This document shows positions 57,483 to 64,000 of a stretch of 64,000 nt of DNA, one piece after another. Below the pieces are notes generated by a model. That model did no database searches, was not told where the DNA came from, and worked only from the letters and a program-made list of their open reading frames with translations. Position numbers and translations under genes: made by a program. Source of the DNA: a virus; IMG/VR virus record IMGVR_UViG_3300023231_000004, positions 1 through 64,000 of that record; one strand, 5' to 3'. The stretch's first letter is position 1. Every line of letters starts with the position of its first letter.

Positions 57483-58785
57483 GGTTGGTGGTCGCCCTTT
57501 GTTCGTTGGTGGCTGTGTGAGGGATGAAATCCTGGGTATTAAAAACAGCAAAGACATTGACGTTGAAGTGTACGGCCTGTCCGCTGACGAGCTTATCACT
57601 GTCCTTAAACCTTTTGGTAAGGTCGATTGCGTTGGAGTGTCGTTTGGTGTAATCAAATTGACTACTCCAGATGACGACTTCGACTTTACTTTACCGAGAC
57701 GTGACAGTAAGGTGGCCGATGGTCACCAAGGCTTTACAGTAGAGGTGGATCACAATATGACCATAACAGAAGCTGCGAGTCGTAGAGATTTTACTATCAA
57801 TAGTATCTCTAAAGATTGTGATGGAAACTTGTTTGATCCGTTTGGTGGAGTTGAGGATCTTAAAAATAGAGTTCTGAGGGCGACTAGTGACAAATTTGCC
57901 CAAGATCCTCTTAGAACTCTTAGAGGGTTTCAATTTGCTTCTAGGTTTAACCTTACTGTCGATCCTAGTACCTCTCTGATGTGTAAGAGTTTGTTGTCAG
58001 AAGCTCATACTATCTCTACTGAGCGTATCTACGGAGAAGTGTTGAAGTGGGCGTTGAAGTCTGTCAAGCCTAGTGCTGGACTGTACTTCTTGCGTGATAC
58101 TAAGTGGATAGAACTGTTTCCAGAGCTTCATGCACTCGTTGGCTTACCACAAGACGCTGAATGGCATCCCGAGGGCGACTGTCTCACCCATACCTCCCTA
58201 GTCTGCGATGCAGCTAGAGATATTGCAGTACGTGATAAGCTTAACGACGATGATCGTTTGGTATTGATGCTAGCGGCATTGTGCCACGACTTAGGTAAAG
58301 CTAATACTACGGTCATGCGTGATGAGAGATGGAGATCTCCTGGCCATGCAGAAGAGGGTGCTGACCTTACGAGAAGCTTGCTTGCAAGAATGGGCTTCGG
58401 CGAGTCTGTAGTCAAGAAGGTTGTTCCTTTGGTTGTGGAGCACATGTCTCATATCGGAGTTGAGCCTAACAACAGGCTTGTGCGACGATTGGCTGTGCGT
58501 GTTGCACCATCGAACATCGCTATGCTTGTTAGGTTGATAGAGGCCGATCACAGTGGTCGACATCCTTTGCCTAAGGGCGTTCCTGCTACGGCTGCTAAGA
58601 TCCAAGAACTGTCAGAGGGTTTAGACCTAATGACTGGTAAGCCTGATCCTATCGTTAAGGGTAGACACTTGGTTGCTATGGAAATGGAGCCTGGACCTAA
58701 GTTCAAGGATATTCTTGATCGATGCTATCAAGCACAGCTTGATGGTGAGTTTCATACACTTGAAGACGGTTTGGCACTTGTATAA
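57445..58785 (+). CDS. cca: CCA-adding tRNA nucleotidyltransferase with HD domain
   Basis: 446 residues. Class II nucleotidyltransferase head: FVGGCVRDEILG (Gly pair near 22), SKDIDVEVYG with the catalytic Asp pair, RRDFTINSI and the DPLRTLRGFQFASRF helix. A C-terminal HD domain (LCHDLGK, His281-Asp282) adds phosphohydrolase function as in E. coli Cca. The enzyme adds or repairs the CCA end of tRNA. Strong ribosome site AAGAAAGG. With the RNA ligase and phage tRNAs it fits tRNA maintenance. A poly(A) polymerase cannot be excluded by sequence alone. Confidence 0.9.
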   Translation: MTHMQEILDAVTRVGGRPLFVGGCVRDEILGIKNSKDIDVEVYGLSADELITVLKPFGKVDCVGVSFGVIKLTTPDDDFDFTLPRRDSKVADGHQGFTVEVDHNMTITEAASRRDFTINSISKDCDGNLFDPFGGVEDLKNRVLRATSDKFAQDPLRTLRGFQFASRFNLTVDPSTSLMCKSLLSEAHTISTERIYGEVLKWALKSVKPSAGLYFLRDTKWIELFPELHALVGLPQDAEWHPEGDCLTHTSLVCDAARDIAVRDKLNDDDRLVLMLAALCHDLGKANTTVMRDERWRSPGHAEEGADLTRSLLARMGFGESVVKKVVPLVVEHMSHIGVEPNNRLVRRLAVRVAPSNIAMLVRLIEADHSGRHPLPKGVPATAAKIQELSEGLDLMTGKPDPIVKGRHLVAMEMEPGPKFKDILDRCYQAQLDGEFHTLEDGLALV

Positions 58786-58790
58786 ACACA

Positions 58791-58814
58791 GCAGAGGTTT
58801 CGGCCTCTGCTTTT
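58791..58814 (+). terminator. Rho-independent terminator after CCA gene
   Basis: Seven pairs GCAGAGG/CCTCTGC with a six-base loop followed by TTTT. Confidence 0.8.
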
Positions 58815-58824
58815 GGGGGAGATA

Positions 58825-59295
58825 ATGTTAGAGTTTAGACATATAGTCACGGCGTTGGACATTCATGAAGGATACGCCCACCAAAGAACAAGCAATAAGG
58901 ATGATAAAAAGATGAGCGTAAGATCAAAAGCAGAGGCCTTGTATAAAGAATTAAAAAGCAAGGGCTTTAATGGCGTTGCATTTGATAGTATTTATCTCAA
59001 CGCTAAGGGGCAAAACTACAAAGACGCCATTGATGACGGAAGATCAGAAGAGTGGGCACAGGACCACGAGAATGAGTATGCCATTATGTCCTTCTACCCA
59101 GAAATGGAGGGAGGCGATAACGAATATAACGGCTTCAATGCAGAACAGTTCGAGCATGATCTACGAAAGAAAGTCATATCAGTTTTTGGAAAACAATACC
59201 TTGAAGATGACGACGAGTTTTTTTCTCTCGATCTTTGGGGTGGAGAGTTTGAAATTTATGATAGAAACAAAAAGCAAATAAGCGAGGAATCATGA
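58825..59295 (+). CDS. Hypothetical protein
   Basis: 156 residues from the ATG at 58825 with GGGGGAG ahead. Acidic, alpha/beta. It follows the terminator closely without a clear promoter, so it may rely on readthrough. Unknown function. Confidence 0.6.
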   Translation: MLEFRHIVTALDIHEGYAHQRTSNKDDKKMSVRSKAEALYKELKSKGFNGVAFDSIYLNAKGQNYKDAIDDGRSEEWAQDHENEYAIMSFYPEMEGGDNEYNGFNAEQFEHDLRKKVISVFGKQYLEDDDEFFSLDLWGGEFEIYDRNKKQISEES

Positions 59296-59774
59296 AGGTA
59301 TTACCATTTTGGGGCGGGCCGTTTAGCAATTGGCATCGCTGTTTATTTACGGCTCCAACTTTAGATGATAGACTGATTGAGTTTAACTGTGTTGAGCAGT
59401 TTATGATGGTTCAAAAGGCTTTGTTTTTTAAGGACAGAGCTACAGCTAGAAAGGTCATGGATGTTAAAGATCCAAAAGAACAGAAAGCGTTGGGCAGGTC
59501 TATTGAAAACTTTGATGAGACAGACTGGGCCTGCGTAGCGAGGGGAATTGTTAAGGCTGGACTAAAGGCAAAGTTTGCCCAAAGTGTTCTGCTTAAACTA
59601 GAGCTAGAAGGCACCGCCGGTAGAGTGTTAGTAGAAGCTAGCCCCTATGATAAAATTTGGGGCGTTGGTATGTCTGGTGATGATCCAGACATTACGGACA
59701 TGAACAAGTGGAAGGGCCTGAATTGGTTAGGCTTTTTGTTAACCGACCTTAGAGTTGAAATGATTGGAGAATAA
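59292..59774 (+). CDS. NADAR domain protein (YbiA-like)
   Basis: 160 residues, ATGA-coupled. Typical NADAR layout: FWGGPFSNWH near the start, NCVEQFMMVQKALFFKD, GRSIENFDETDW, then KFAQSVLLKLEL and GVGMSGDDPD. NADAR proteins are N-glycosidases acting on ADP-ribose-type or guanine ADP-ribose bonds. In phages they may reverse ADP-ribosylation by host defence toxins such as DarT; this is inference. Confidence 0.85.
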   Translation: MKVLPFWGGPFSNWHRCLFTAPTLDDRLIEFNCVEQFMMVQKALFFKDRATARKVMDVKDPKEQKALGRSIENFDETDWACVARGIVKAGLKAKFAQSVLLKLELEGTAGRVLVEASPYDKIWGVGMSGDDPDITDMNKWKGLNWLGFLLTDLRVEMIGE

Positions 59775-59775
59775 C

Positions 59776-60042
59776 ATGGGTGCAGAAGTAGCAGAAGACA
59801 TGGGAGAAATGGAAAACAACCGTCGCTTTAAGCATGGTAGAGAGTCTGGTCGGTTTGACAACTGGGCAGATCTTGACTCTGATATCGATTGGTTGACAGA
59901 CCCGAAAGAGAGACCTCGCAACGACGAGATCCAAGAGATTAGCTTTCAAGAGATCGACCCTATCTATGTCAAGGGTTATGAAACTGGCTATGAAGAGGGA
60001 CCGTCAACCGCAGACAAAAAACGATGGAGTAAAAAGCAATGA
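59776..60042 (+). CDS. Small hypothetical protein
   Basis: 88 residues from the ATG at 59776. Acidic with a basic end. Unknown function; follows the NADAR gene by one base. Confidence 0.55.
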   Translation: MGAEVAEDMGEMENNRRFKHGRESGRFDNWADLDSDIDWLTDPKERPRNDEIQEISFQEIDPIYVKGYETGYEEGPSTADKKRWSKKQ

Positions 60043-60437
60043 AGACATTTACAAAGAAGGTAAGAATCAATCGCTCCAAGTGGCGAACCGGAGAAGAAGC
60101 CCCAGGATTGCATACAGGAGAGGGCAGCACCTTACTATTGAATGAAGAGGGCTTTATGTGTTGCCTTGGCTTTGCCGCTAAGCAGATCGGCAAGATCAGT
60201 AATGAAAAAGTTATGCGATGTGGAGAACCAGATGGCATTGGTACTGTTATCTCTCCACTAACAGAGAAGAATGGAGCTGGTTTTATTTGCAACACTAAGT
60301 TTACCGAAGACTGCGTCACAGTCAACGATGACACAAAGATTACACGAAAACAACGTGAGCGTAAGTTGATTCGCAAGTTCAACGCTGCTGGTATTGACCT
60401 AGAGTTTTTCGGAACATATACGGAGCCAGTAGAATAA
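60039..60437 (+). CDS. Hypothetical protein
   Basis: 132 residues, ATGA-coupled. Basic start, two cysteines in MCCLGFAAKQIG, basic helices late. The general pattern (W-R-T-G, then L-L-N-E-E-G-F-M-C-C-L-G-F) is common among small phage proteins. Unknown function. Confidence 0.6.
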   Translation: MKTFTKKVRINRSKWRTGEEAPGLHTGEGSTLLLNEEGFMCCLGFAAKQIGKISNEKVMRCGEPDGIGTVISPLTEKNGAGFICNTKFTEDCVTVNDDTKITRKQRERKLIRKFNAAGIDLEFFGTYTEPVE

Positions 60438-60452
60438 GATGCAGACCTCCTG

Positions 60453-60458
60453 TATAAT
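60453..60458 (+). promoter_or_regulatory. -10 element TATAAT
   Basis: TATAAT with +1 expected at 60465 in the cA context; no good -35. It may drive the membrane peptide and RNA ligase. Confidence 0.35.
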
Positions 60459-60483
60459 ACAAACATGAAAGAAGGCCATTATT

Positions 60484-60603
60484 GTGGTAGGAATTTTTAT
60501 TGTTGCAGTAGACTGTGGCTTTGCGTCTCCAGGTTTTGGAGTGCTTGTGCTTGGACTTGGAACAATCGCTTTTGGAATTGGTAACTGGGTTTTGGAGGCC
60601 TAA
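60484..60603 (+). CDS. Small membrane protein
   Basis: 39 residues from a GTG start with GAAGG 8 bases ahead. One or two hydrophobic segments (GIFIVAVDCGF, FGVLVLGLGTIAFGIG). Ends three bases before the RNA ligase start. A rival frame from the ATG at 60465 reads as Trp-rich nonsense. Confidence 0.45.
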   Translation: MVGIFIVAVDCGFASPGFGVLVLGLGTIAFGIGNWVLEA

Positions 60604-60605
60604 TC

Positions 60606-61859
60606 ATGAAACTTACAAACGATAACGAGAACTACTCAGCAGTAGTAGTTAAAATTGGAAACCTTCTCGACCTTGAGAATGCAGATCGATTGGTGGGTAT
60701 CTCTCACTTTGGTATGCAGGCAGTGGTGTCGCGAGGTACTTATGAAGTTGGCGATGTAGGGATTTTGTTTCCTACTGAGTGCCAGCTTGCCCTCGACCTT
60801 GCTGCATACAACGACCTTCATGCACACTCTGAGTTGAACCGCAACAAAGAGGCTAAGGGTTATCTTGGAGACAACGCTAGAGTTCGAGCTATTAAGCTTC
60901 GCGGCCATGTGTCTAACGCCCTTTTCCTTCCTTTATCATGCCTTTCATACTTGGATGTGAACGTTAATGACCTCAAGGTCGGAGACTCTTTCACCCATAT
61001 TAATGGAAACTTGGTTGTTTCTAAGTATATCAAACAGGTTCTTAGTCCCAAGGGTGATTCAAACAAGACTAAGGGTCAAGCTAAAGTTCAGAAAGTAGAT
61101 CCAAAACTTTTGCCTGAACACCATGAGACACCACAGCTTCTAAGGAACCTACAAGCTTGGAAGCCTGACGACTACTGTTTTGTCTCAGCTAAGCTACACG
61201 GATCAAGCGTTAGGTTGGCTAACGTGCTAGTACCAAAGTCTTTGCCTTGGTTTGCCCGGTTCGCAAAATGGTGTGGAGTGCAAATTATAGAGTCTGAGTA
61301 TAAGTGCGTAGCTGGCTCTCGTAAAGTTGTTAAATATAGGGACGCTTCACAGTCTTACTACAAGGCGGATATCTACAATGAAGCTCTGGAAAAAGTTAAA
61401 CATGTGATCCCTAAGAATTGGATTCTATATGGGGAGTTGGTTGGATGGGCGGGAGACTCACCCATTCAAAAGAACTACTCTTACTGCATCCCCAAGGGAG
61501 AACATCGTCTTTATGTTTACAGGATTTCTACCGTCAATCAAGATGGGATGAGGCTAGATCTCCATTGGGATCAGGTTAAAGAGTTTTGTCTACAGAACGG
61601 TATTAATCATGTCCCAGAAATGGAACGAGGTTTGTTTGAAGATATAGATGTCGATTATTATATGGACAAAAGCTTCTTTAAGAGTGGGTTCAAAGACTGC
61701 TTACCTCTCGACGAAGGGGCTCCTTGTGATGAGGGTGTTGTTTTGATGAAATATGGAGTTAACGAGTATTTCGCAAAAGCAAAGTCCCCCAATTTCTATC
61801 TTCACGAAACTAAGCAATTAGATTCTGGAGAAATAGATATGGAATCTCAAGAATCTTAA
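60606..61859 (+). CDS. RNA ligase (ATP-dependent, DRB0094/Rnl-like)
   Basis: 417 residues. N-terminal OB-like domain (VVKIGNLLDLENADRLVG) then a nucleotidyltransferase domain: motif I SAKLHGSS (Lys196), motif III-like WILYGELVG, motif IV EGVVLMKYG, motif V FAKAKSPNF. This arrangement fits the Deinococcus DRB0094-type RNA ligase family. The motif I reads KxHG instead of KxDG, as in some members. Such ligases seal nicked RNA, so with the CCA enzyme and tRNAs it may repair tRNA cut by host defences. Confidence 0.88.
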   Translation: MKLTNDNENYSAVVVKIGNLLDLENADRLVGISHFGMQAVVSRGTYEVGDVGILFPTECQLALDLAAYNDLHAHSELNRNKEAKGYLGDNARVRAIKLRGHVSNALFLPLSCLSYLDVNVNDLKVGDSFTHINGNLVVSKYIKQVLSPKGDSNKTKGQAKVQKVDPKLLPEHHETPQLLRNLQAWKPDDYCFVSAKLHGSSVRLANVLVPKSLPWFARFAKWCGVQIIESEYKCVAGSRKVVKYRDASQSYYKADIYNEALEKVKHVIPKNWILYGELVGWAGDSPIQKNYSYCIPKGEHRLYVYRISTVNQDGMRLDLHWDQVKEFCLQNGINHVPEMERGLFEDIDVDYYMDKSFFKSGFKDCLPLDEGAPCDEGVVLMKYGVNEYFAKAKSPNFYLHETKQLDSGEIDMESQES

Positions 61860-61910
61860 AACTTTTGGTGTGTAATATATGTAGTTATCCGTATCACAGG
61901 AGCTACACAT

Positions 61911-62073
61911 ATGTCTGGCAAAAGAAAGTTTAGTGTATCAGTCTAGATATGAAGACAAGTCTTTTCGTTTGCTGTTCTTGTATTATTACAAACTAGATTG
62001 CGGATTTGATAGAAAATGGCAATCCTGCATAAACAATTATTGTGAGAATTGGAAGCCAAAGTGGAAAATTTAA
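61911..62073 (+). pseudogene. Small protein gene with probable one-base shift
   Basis: An ATG with GGAG 8 bases ahead reads only 11 codons. The +1 frame is open from upstream of 61911 to 62073 and looks like a protein (RYEDKSFRLLFLYYYKLDCG, then RKWQSCINNYCENW). A one-base change near the A-rich run at 61919-61927 would join the ATG to it. No other start exists in that frame. Confidence 0.4.
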
Positions 62074-62074
62074 G

Positions 62075-62103
62075 TTGATCTTTTTATGATTATTGGCTAT
62101 AAT
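62075..62103 (+). promoter_or_regulatory. Early-type promoter for tRNA
   Basis: TTGATC, 17 bases, TATAAT, 38 bases before the tRNA-like gene. Confidence 0.65.
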
Positions 62104-62140
62104 AATCTTGAGGCTCAACAAGAGCCAGATGATATGGACA

Positions 62141-62212
62141 GCGAGTAGGGTTTAGAGGATAATATAATGGCCCATCCTGAGGGTCAGGACCGGTTCGATT
62201 CCGGTACTCACA
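62141..62212 (+). tRNA. tRNA-Arg(CCU), weak D-arm
   Basis: Acceptor GCGAGTA/TACTCAC with one C-A mismatch, anticodon stem GGCCC/GGGTC around the loop ATCCTGA (anticodon CCT at 62176-62178), and a clear T-arm ending in TTCGATT. The D-arm is poorly paired. Length 72. It reads AGG. It may be degenerate. Confidence 0.55.
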
Positions 62213-62226
62213 ATTTGGAGAAGTAA

Positions 62227-62418
62227 ATGAAAAATCATAAAAAATACAGTCCTGATATTGATCGCGAGGTACGTTTTGAACTACCAGATCATCAAGCCTT
62301 GCTAACTTTTACCGATGACGAGCATTCTTATGCTTTTCACGATTGGTGGGATTTGCTTGGTCAAAAGCAATTTTTAGAATGGGTCAAAACAGAAAGACAA
62401 TTGGAGAATAGAAAATGA
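62227..62418 (+). CDS. Small hypothetical protein
   Basis: 63 residues. GGAG before the start. Trp-rich (AFHDWWDLLGQKQFLEWV). Overlaps the next start by ATGA. Unknown function. Confidence 0.6.
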   Translation: MKNHKKYSPDIDREVRFELPDHQALLTFTDDEHSYAFHDWWDLLGQKQFLEWVKTERQLENRK

Positions 62419-62795
62419 GTAGTTTAGTAAGATACTGGGTTGTACAAAGACCCTCAAACAGACAGCCCGGCACTATGAAGCCGGTGTCACATTTCAAGTC
62501 AAACGTTGAAGCAAACAACTTCCTTAACTCTGAGTTCTTTAAGAAGACTCATGGAGAAGGATCTGTTGAGGTTGTGTCGTTTGATATCTATGAGACCGCA
62601 GCAGAGGCGGAAGCAGACTCTCTACAAAGACTTCGTGAGTCAGGACTAGCTAAGCTAAGAACGCTTAGCACCAAGGAAGCCATTGCTCTTGGAGTGGACA
62701 AGATCTTGAAAACCGCCAAGGGGTCAAACTCTCCACTTGTGGAAGAGTCTGGTATCTTAGAGCTTGGCGAAGACCTAGTCCCACCATCCGGTTAA
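62415..62795 (+). CDS. Hypothetical protein
   Basis: 126 residues, ATGA-coupled. Mixed alpha/beta. It ends five bases before the tRNA-Ser. Unknown function. Confidence 0.6.
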   Translation: MSSLVRYWVVQRPSNRQPGTMKPVSHFKSNVEANNFLNSEFFKKTHGEGSVEVVSFDIYETAAEAEADSLQRLRESGLAKLRTLSTKEAIALGVDKILKTAKGSNSPLVEESGILELGEDLVPPSG

Positions 62796-62799
62796 CCTC

Positions 62800-62887
62800 G
62801 GAATGGAGGTGAATACTGGTTGGTCACACTAGTCTGGAAAACTAGGGCCTTTAATTAGGTCTGTGGGTTCGATTCCCACCCGTTCCG
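62800..62887 (+). tRNA. tRNA-Ser(GGA)
   Basis: Acceptor GGAATGG/CCGTTCC, anticodon stem CTAGT/ACTAG around CTGGAAA (anticodon GGA at 62836-62838), a long variable arm and a full T-arm GTGGG-TTCGATT-CCCAC. This is the class II layout of tRNA-Ser. Reads UCC and UCU. CCA is not encoded, so the CCA enzyme would be needed. Confidence 0.92.
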
Positions 62888-63084
62888 CTTTACACAATCG
62901 AGGTGTTGTAATAAATATTCAACAAAAGATAGACAAGGTTGTTGACATATGGGTAGAAGAGGGGTCTCTCGTAGATACAAAGACAGCCAGAAACAGGAAG
63001 TATGACGACATTAACGAGAAGATCCTCAATGGGCTCTACGTTGAAGAAGACCTAGATAAGTTCATCAAGAGGTACAAGAAGTGA
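62863..63084 (+). CDS. Small hypothetical protein, start uncertain
   Basis: The frame begins at a GTG inside the tRNA-Ser 3' half; the true start is more likely near 62911-62917 (ATA or ATT) after AGGTG, giving about 57 residues. Charged helical. Stop overlaps the GTGA start of the next gene. Unknown function. Confidence 0.45.
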   Translation: MGSIPTRSALHNRGVVINIQQKIDKVVDIWVEEGSLVDTKTARNRKYDDINEKILNGLYVEEDLDKFIKRYKK

Positions 63085-63734
63085 AGAATCTCATATACAC
63101 AATATGTTCTCCAAGTTACTCTTTGGTTCTGGCTGAGACTATTGAAAACATATCGAGTTACGCTTTGTCTGTGGGTGCTGACTTTAGAGTTTACAACGCC
63201 GACGACTACAATAATAGCAAAAACAACAGAAGGTCTCATTGGGTTAGAAAATTTGAGACAATGGGAAGAATATCAGACAACTATGAAAAGATCATGTATC
63301 TTGATTGTGACATTTTGATAGTGAAGAGTGAAAATATATTTGATTTGCCAATCAACAATATCGCAGGAAGGCCCGCTGGATATACCCACTGGGGAATAAG
63401 GCAGAACACTTTGTGTAGGGATAAATTCCCAATGTTCGACCCTGACTACTTCGTCAATGGCGGACTAATAATTGGAGAACCCGAAGCTTTAAAGTTCTTG
63501 GGCAGAGAAGTTTGTAAGATGTGGGAAAATCCAGAGTTAAACTCAGATGACTCAAAAATATCTGATGAAGTCTACATAGCGGAAGTCCTAAGGAAGCACT
63601 TTCAAGACTTTACTAGACTAGAAGGCAGATGGAACAGCTCATCTAAACAAAAGAGAGTTGTTCCTAACTTTGTACATTTTATGTGCAAAGACATAAACAC
63701 AAAAATACAACAACTAAAGGTACTAAGAAAATGA
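63081..63734 (+). CDS. Putative glycosyltransferase (GT8-like)
   Basis: 217 residues from a GTG start. Nucleotide-sugar transferase features: an N-terminal IYTICSPSYSLVLAETIENI strand-helix, the DxD motif in IMYLDCDILIV, and DYFVNGGLIIGEP, as in family 8 enzymes that transfer glucose or galactose. Its stop overlaps the start of the sulfotransferase-like gene. The acceptor is unknown; a surface glycan or DNA-linked sugar are options. Confidence 0.75.
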   Translation: MKNLIYTICSPSYSLVLAETIENISSYALSVGADFRVYNADDYNNSKNNRRSHWVRKFETMGRISDNYEKIMYLDCDILIVKSENIFDLPINNIAGRPAGYTHWGIRQNTLCRDKFPMFDPDYFVNGGLIIGEPEALKFLGREVCKMWENPELNSDDSKISDEVYIAEVLRKHFQDFTRLEGRWNSSSKQKRVVPNFVHFMCKDINTKIQQLKVLRK

Positions 63735-64000
63735 TTTTATCAGTTATCGAGCCATTAAAAATGATCTTAGGATGGTCGCCCAAGTCTGCCTGTACGTCTA
63801 TCAAGACTGGCATCATGGAGTCCGTAGGTATAGACTGCGAAAATATTCACAAAGACTTCAAGTCGGCTTTTCCAGACATCACAGACGTGGAAATAGATCC
63901 AACTAACTACCTTAGAGTCCAATTAGTTAGAGATCCTGTCAAGAGGTTTGTTTCTACGATTACTAATCGTTGTCTCGCCATTCAGCATTTGCCCTACCCG
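63731..64000 (+). CDS. Sulfotransferase family protein, N-terminal part (cut by window edge)
   Basis: 90 codons visible. Starts by ATGA overlap. The early GWSPKSACTSIK is like the PAPS 5'-phosphosulfate loop, and LVRDPVKRFVST like the 3'-phosphate-binding motif of sulfotransferases, which move sulfate from PAPS to an acceptor. The C-terminus is outside. Coupled with the glycosyltransferase it suggests building a sulfated glycan. Confidence 0.7.
   Translation, partial: MILSVIEPLKMILGWSPKSACTSIKTGIMESVGIDCENIHKDFKSAFPDITDVEIDPTNYLRVQLVRDPVKRFVSTITNRCLAIQHLPYP

Noticed and set aside
60465-60581. 38-codon frame from the ATG at 60465
   Set aside because: It reads as a Trp/Cys-rich sequence unlike neighbours, while the frame from the GTG at 60484 gives a clean membrane protein with correct ribosome-site spacing.
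62863-62910. GTG inside tRNA-Ser as the true start of the following gene
   Set aside because: The GTG is part of the T-arm stem of the tRNA; a start after AGGTG at 62901 is more likely though its codon is unusual.

Overview
The window is part of the genome of a tailed double-stranded DNA bacteriophage (Caudoviricetes type). Large terminase, portal, prohead protease-scaffold, capsid, tail tube-like, tape measure and tail fibre genes lie in one long leftward block. Dozens of small, tightly overlapping genes lie in a rightward block. Standard bacterial code fits, with Shine-Dalgarno sites and consensus sigma70-like TTGACA/TATAAT promoters. The host cannot be named from the sequence alone. No DNA polymerase, helicase, primase, holin or lysin is visible, so the genome extends beyond both edges; genes are cut at both ends.

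Leftward (minus) block, 1-37,100. Read right to left: a small leader gene, a virion-like protein, a sigma-factor-like protein, a possible small terminase, an unusual GDP-mannose dehydratase fused to a portal-like segment, nuclease genes (HNH, ERCC4), a ClpP-like protease, TerL, portal, a protease-scaffold fusion, a decoration-like protein and the major capsid protein. A free-standing homing-endonuclease-like gene follows, with its own promoter and bracketed by terminators. Next come a 1,669-residue adhesin-like tail fibre, sugar-modifying genes (DUF3431, UDP-galactopyranose mutase), a GC-richer fibre cassette, more fibre proteins, connector-like proteins, the tail tube candidate, chaperone-like genes and the tape measure protein. 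A motif GTGTATAAT recurs upstream of leftward gene groups and probably marks late promoters; the sigma-like gene is a natural candidate reader. One rightward gene (28,940-29,293) sits inside the block.

Divergence region, 37,050-37,750. This is non-coding, with a perfect palindrome and short repeats; it separates the late and early blocks.

Rightward (plus) block, 37,750-64,000. The first part (37.7-45.2 kb) is GC-richer and built of small cassettes: TTGACA-16/17-TATAAT promoter, +1 in a conserved cAt context, an ACCACnAAGGAA-type leader, and one small gene (including gp88-like and DUF932 proteins). Leftward promoters and hairpin repeats are interspersed. From 45.3 to 50 kb there are iterated operator-like repeats and a TnpB element that splits a phage gene. 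From 50 to 64 kb there are overlapping small genes plus recognisable enzymes: RlmN/Cfr-like radical SAM methylase, SprT-like metalloprotease, CCA-adding enzyme with HD domain, NADAR protein, RNA ligase, tRNA-Arg and tRNA-Ser, a GT8-like glycosyltransferase and a truncated sulfotransferase. RNA ligase, CCA enzyme and tRNAs suggest tRNA maintenance or repair.

Several early genes carry an in-frame stop or a one-base shift inside an otherwise continuous protein. These may be decay, recoding or sequence error and are flagged individually.
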